NCBI GenBank assembly: GCA_021413595.1
Contig: JAIOQD010000441.1
Span: 1 to 6,124 of the forward strand
Direction: 5' to 3'
Length of the DNA stretch: 6,124 nt
Source: Bacteroidota bacterium
Lineage (GTDB): Bacteria; Bacteroidota; Bacteroidia; 2-12-FULL-35-15
A program made the translations under genes and the position numbers. Below, one piece after another: positions 4,745 to 6,124 of this stretch. The notes beneath the pieces are model-generated. The model was given only the letters and a program-made list of their open reading frames with translations, had not been told where the DNA came from and ran no database searches. The first letter of the stretch is position 1; each line of letters begins with the position of its first letter.

Positions 4745-5441
4745 TTAGGCGGCATTTAGTAGACTACAAACAAAATGGCAACACCAGGCAGACCACATAA
4801 ATCAGACCCGCGTGTCGACAGCATGATGTCAGACATAGAGCAGGGCGACAATGAAAAAGTGAAAAAACTTTTGACCGAAGTTGGAATTGACGCTTGCGAC
4901 AGTTACTTACGGACAGCATTAATTTCGTCAGCAATTTATGGTAATGTCTCATTGTTAAAATGGCTAATTGACAATGGCGCAAATATCAATCATCAAGACA
5001 AAAATGGTTATTGTGCACTTCATTTCGCTGGACAAGAAAAAAAGGTTGAAATTGCAACACTACTCCTCGACAAAGGAGCAAACCTAGAGCTTACAGACAC
5101 TCATGGCAACACTCCTTTGTGGACTGCGGTCTTTAATGCAAAGGGTGACGCGACAGTTGCAGACCTTTATATTCAAAAAGGCGCAAATCTCAATCATTTA
5201 AACAAACATCAGCGGACACCACGACAAATGGCTGAGACTTTTGGTGGTTTTAATCTGACAAAATAAACGACCGCCTAACAGCACCTAGGCAAAATGCGGA
5301 GTTCCTGCAAGTCGCAACTTTATTTTCAGCGGTATAAATTTATTTCTATAAAGTTGCAATAAACTTTAGTACTTTTAATTTAGTTTGTCGGTTAAGAAAG
5401 TTTGTGCAAGTAAGTTCCGCACTTCGCCTAGCTGCGAACCG
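4745..5441 (+). mobile_element. Integron gene cassette 3 (ankyrin protein)
   Basis: The limits are the cuts after G4744 and G5441 (697 bp). GTTAGGCGG (4744-4752) at its start is the perfect complement of the R'' CCGCCTAAC (5271-5279) at its end, beyond the 7-bp core shared by many attC sites. It has a single gene that fills the space between R' and R'', the classic one-gene cassette layout. Confidence 0.88.
4775..5266 (+). CDS. Ankyrin-repeat protein (cassette gene)
   Basis: A 163-residue soluble protein made mostly of ankyrin repeats. Repeat 1 covers about residues 43-75 (YGNVSLLKWLIDNGANINHQD), repeat 2 76-108 (KNGYCALHF...VEIATLLLDKGANL), and repeat 3 109-143 (HGNTPLWTAV...IQKGANLNHLN). 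A capping half repeat follows (TPRQMAETFGG), and a degenerate one precedes (SDIEQGDNEKVKKLL, 19-33). Ankyrin repeats bind other proteins; there is no catalytic domain. In bacteria such small proteins include immunity proteins of polymorphic toxins, which would fit the neighbouring Tdi1-like gene, but no toxin is visible. ATG 4775 is 31 bp after the cassette edge and the stop is 4 bp before R''. Expression may come from the twin promoters at 4589-4679. Confidence 0.9.
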   Translation: MATPGRPHKSDPRVDSMMSDIEQGDNEKVKKLLTEVGIDACDSYLRTALISSAIYGNVSLLKWLIDNGANINHQDKNGYCALHFAGQEKKVEIATLLLDKGANLELTDTHGNTPLWTAVFNAKGDATVADLYIQKGANLNHLNKHQRTPRQMAETFGGFNLTK

Positions 5442-5447
5442 TTAGGC
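5273..5447 (+). other. attC-C integron recombination site
   Basis: R'' GCCTAAC (5273-5279) and R' GTTAGGC (5441-5447) are complementary. CTAGGC (5285-5290) pairs with GCCTAG (5426-5431), extended outward by GCA/TGC (5281-5283 with 5433-5435) past a C-C mismatch, and inward by TGCGGA (5295-5300) with TCCGCA (5416-5421). The variable region folds further: GCAACTTTAT (5314-5323) pairs perfectly with ATAAAGTTGC (5348-5357). The arms do not resemble those of sites A, B and D. Confidence 0.82.
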
Positions 5448-5597
5448 AAAATAAGCAGGAAAGAAAAAAGTAGTATTAAATCGCAATTTTTCTACCGACA
5501 CATTTTTTTTACGCTGGAATTAATGGTTGAATTTTTGTTCTACGACCCTCTTGTGGTGTTTTATGTTCTTTGAGTGGACTGGTTTATAACGAATTGT

Positions 5598-5785
5598 GTG
5601 TAAACCGACCTTTATAATGCTTTTTTGCACAGGTTTTATTCGTTAAGACCTTGTGGCAAGACCTTCTAATTGATTTTTAGGCTCTTAGGAGCACGTTTTG
5701 GTTAGTAGAGCACCTTAGACCAAACAACAGTATAAATAGTCGGCAGGGGTATTACGACCTGTGTAAAACCGACCTTTTTATTGCT
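5598..5785 (+). repeat. Spaced direct repeat in cassette 4
   Basis: GTGTAAACCGACCTTTATAA at 5598-5617 (continuing TGCT to 5621) recurs 163 bp later as GTGTAAAACCGACCTTTTTA at 5761-5780 (continuing TTGCT to 5785). The copies differ by one inserted A and two substitutions. A looser relative may be AAAACCGGTGTGTTTCGACC at 5845-5864. Confidence 0.7.
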
Positions 5786-5789
5786 CCCT

Positions 5790-5952
5790 GGACTATTTTG
5801 TGCTTCCAAGACAAATTTGTGGTCTGAGAATTGTAATATGTTTTAAAACCGGTGTGTTTCGACCAATGTGTTTGCTAACTTTGACCTGTGAATTTTTGAA
5901 TTTAAAGTCTGATTTACACTTACGCACTTAGACTCTTTTGTACGCCAAGACA
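5790..5952 (+). repeat. Second degenerate direct repeat in cassette 4
   Basis: GACTATTTTGTGCTTCCAAG (5790-5809, then ACA) resembles GACTCTTTTGTACGCCAAGA (5931-5950, then CA), with one gap and a few substitutions. With the repeat at 5598 and 5761 it suggests that this cassette grew partly by internal duplication. Confidence 0.55.
5853..5883 (+). promoter_or_regulatory. Weak candidate promoter reading out of cassette 4
   Basis: TAACTTTG (5876-5883) fits the Bacteroidota -7 box TAnnTTTG. The best -33 match, TGTG (5853-5856) at a 19-nt spacing, is one base off TTTG. A transcript would cross attC-D into the next cassette outside the window. A single 6-base match of this kind can occur by chance in T-rich DNA. 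Confidence 0.35.
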
Positions 5953-6010
5953 GTTTTTCGCTTTAAGCTATTTTTCCAGACTGTAACACGAAAAGAAAGA
6001 AACTTACTTT

Positions 6011-6124
6011 GCCTAACATCAGCTAAAAGCAAGCAGGGGCGATTGCTCCGTAGATAGCTTAACAATAAAAATGAAGATTAATCTTACAAGTAACATCTCG
6101 AAACCCCTGCTGGCGTTTAGCTAA
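6011..6124 (+). other. attC-D integron recombination site (R' beyond window)
   Basis: R'' GCCTAAC (6011-6017) is followed by the arm AGCTAAAAGCAAGCAGGGG (6021-6039), which pairs with CCCCTGCTGGCGTTTAGCT (6104-6122) at 17 of 19 positions. The window stops at 6124, where the short spacer before R' is expected. The loop starts with ATTGCTCCGTAGATA (6042-6056), matching the motif in attC-A. The site predicts GTT a few bases past the window, followed by the start of a fifth cassette. Confidence 0.83.

Larger units (their letters stand above)
4503..4750 (+). other. attC-B integron recombination site with promoter duplication
   Basis: R'' GGCTTATAAC (4503-4512) and R' GTTAGGC (4744-4750) flank arms 4514-4533 and 4719-4738, which pair over 20 bp with one mismatch (A4527 against C4725 is the weak point). 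The arm GCAAGCAGGCGC shares GCAAGCAGG with attC-A and attC-D. The variable region is unusually long (about 185 bp) because it contains two perfect 59-bp repeats. It also has CTGCTTCGCAGACA (4565-4578), a motif found in the same place in attC-A and attC-D. Confidence 0.87.
5442..6124 (+). mobile_element. Integron gene cassette 4, no credible gene (right end cut)
   Basis: It starts after G5441. GTTAGGCAAA (5441-5450) is the perfect 10-bp complement of TTTGCCTAAC (6008-6017), the R'' of its own attC-D. Between them lie about 560 bp without a convincing ORF on either strand: stops are frequent in all frames, and the plus strand is T-rich, unlike the A-rich sense strands of the genes here. It holds degenerate internal repeats and a possible outward promoter. 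It may be a non-coding cassette, an RNA, or a gene decayed on the minus strand. Confidence 0.8.

Noticed and set aside
5385..5573. Plus-strand ORF of 62 residues from a TTG start
   Set aside because: It begins inside the loop of attC-C and reads through its right arm and R'; no ATG follows until near the end (5523, leaving 16 residues), and the content is not protein-like.

Overview
The window looks like accessory DNA of a Bacteroidota bacterium. Pointers are A-rich coding strands ending mostly in TAA, starts without a clear Shine-Dalgarno sequence, a TPR / membrane / SpoIIE-phosphatase protein of a type common in that phylum, and matches to its unusual promoter consensus (TTTG, about 20 nt, TAnnTTTG). 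The assignment is inference from these traits.

Layout: (a) 1-246, the 3' end of an unidentified gene, followed by an isolated integron-type core sequence near 315. (b) 347-2593, a 748-residue sensor-like protein: signal peptide, seven exactly 40-residue TPR-type units, a membrane segment, and a SpoIIE/PP2C serine phosphatase domain. (c) 2617-3378, three copies of a roughly 80-bp tandem repeat. The first two are split by a compact IS200-type element (about 2681-3235; TnpA on the minus strand) whose removal on paper restores the repeat period. (d) 3380-3541, a gene-free stretch with a long A/T-rich stem-loop. (e) 3542-6124, a run of integron gene cassettes with four attC sites (A-D), the last cut by the window edge just before its final core site.

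The cassette assignment rests on an internal test. Recombination cuts attC inside R', so the bases after the cut at the start of a cassette should be complementary to the R'' core at the end of the same cassette, and not to the R'' next to them. This holds for three consecutive cassettes: 3657-3666 with 4503-4512, 4744-4752 with 5271-5279, and 5441-5450 with 6008-6017. Cassette 2 carries an unknown 108-residue protein plus a Tdi1/DUF1851-type immunity-like protein. Cassette 3 carries an ankyrin-repeat protein. Cassette 4 has no credible gene. No integrase gene lies in the window, so this is either the interior of an integron or a cluster of attC sites lacking an integrase (CALIN).

The most unusual detail is inside attC-B. 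A perfect 59-bp tandem duplication sits in its variable region, and each unit contains a textbook Bacteroidota promoter pointing into the ankyrin cassette. Cassettes usually lack promoters and depend on the integron's Pc, so a duplicated promoter carried in an attC loop would give local expression to a downstream cassette far from an integrase. Cassette 4 has a weaker outward-facing candidate. Two cassettes encode members of families used as toxin immunity proteins with no toxin beside them, so the array may be a collection of orphan immunity genes; that is a hypothesis.
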